The notes under the pieces: model-generated
The model's database searches: none
The model's input: only the letters and a program-made list of their open reading frames with translations
What the model was told of the DNA's origin: nothing
Shown here: piece after piece, positions 5,562 through 5,600 of the stretch
Layout: each line of letters begins with the position of its first letter
Position numbering within the stretch: position 1 is the first letter of the stretch
Made by a program: the position numbers and the translations under genes
Source: Shewanella sp.
GTDB lineage: Bacteria > Pseudomonadota > Gammaproteobacteria > Enterobacterales > Shewanellaceae
Direction: 5' to 3'
DNA length: 5,600 nt
Assembly: GCA_004195335.1 (NCBI GenBank)
Contig: SDWK01000021.1
Coordinates: forward strand, 1 to 5,600

Positions 5562-5600
5562 CGAACAGAACGCTTTCAGATAAAAGAAAGCCCGCATCAG
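5562..5600 (+). repeat. Direct repeat copy 2, containing a cut-off terminator
   Basis: This matches 4206-4244 at 35 of 39 positions. It contains the left arm GAAAGCCCGC (5586-5595), the ATCA loop and the first base of the right arm before the window ends. The complete hairpin presumably follows. No plus-strand gene ends just before it, so it may terminate a minus-strand gene beyond the window, or it may be a duplication of the pyrC terminator region. Confidence 0.8.

Overview
The window looks like chromosomal DNA of a marine gammaproteobacterium, most likely Shewanella or a close relative. The reasons are the class II PyrC sequence, moderate-to-low GC content, the mix of small stand-alone genes, and a MITE-like repeat of a style I associate with Shewanella genomes. 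That last point is from memory and was not searched. Nothing here forms a recognisable defence or biosynthetic system.

Layout, left to right. An octanucleotide tandem repeat (1-55) touches the left edge and is followed by about 240 bases with no gene. A peroxiredoxin-like gene (299-838, +) converges on a zincin-like gene of the 'CLCA_X'/LPD1 type (930-1721, -), with a candidate terminator between them. Upstream of the zincin gene lies a family 3 solute-binding protein gene (1845-2675, -). The 472-base divergent gap (2676-3147) holds a roughly 262-bp MITE-like element with imperfect terminal inverted repeats and a long internal hairpin. This element ends almost at the ribosome binding site of the solute-binding protein gene. 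To its right is the pyrC promoter region, then pyrC (3148-4182, +), dihydroorotase of pyrimidine synthesis. A strong bidirectional terminator (4230-4253) separates pyrC from a convergent exported NHL-repeat beta-propeller gene (4317-5405, -). The last bases of the window (5562-5600) repeat the left part of that terminator region, so the NHL gene is bracketed by near-identical direct repeats.

The genes do not form one pathway. Each appears to be its own transcription unit. pyrC is the only housekeeping enzyme; the others are single accessory or poorly characterised functions. The points worth a second look are the MITE in the leader of the solute-binding protein gene, the duplicated terminator around the NHL gene, and the stand-alone chromosomal copy of a domain better known from phage and plasmid polyvalent proteins.
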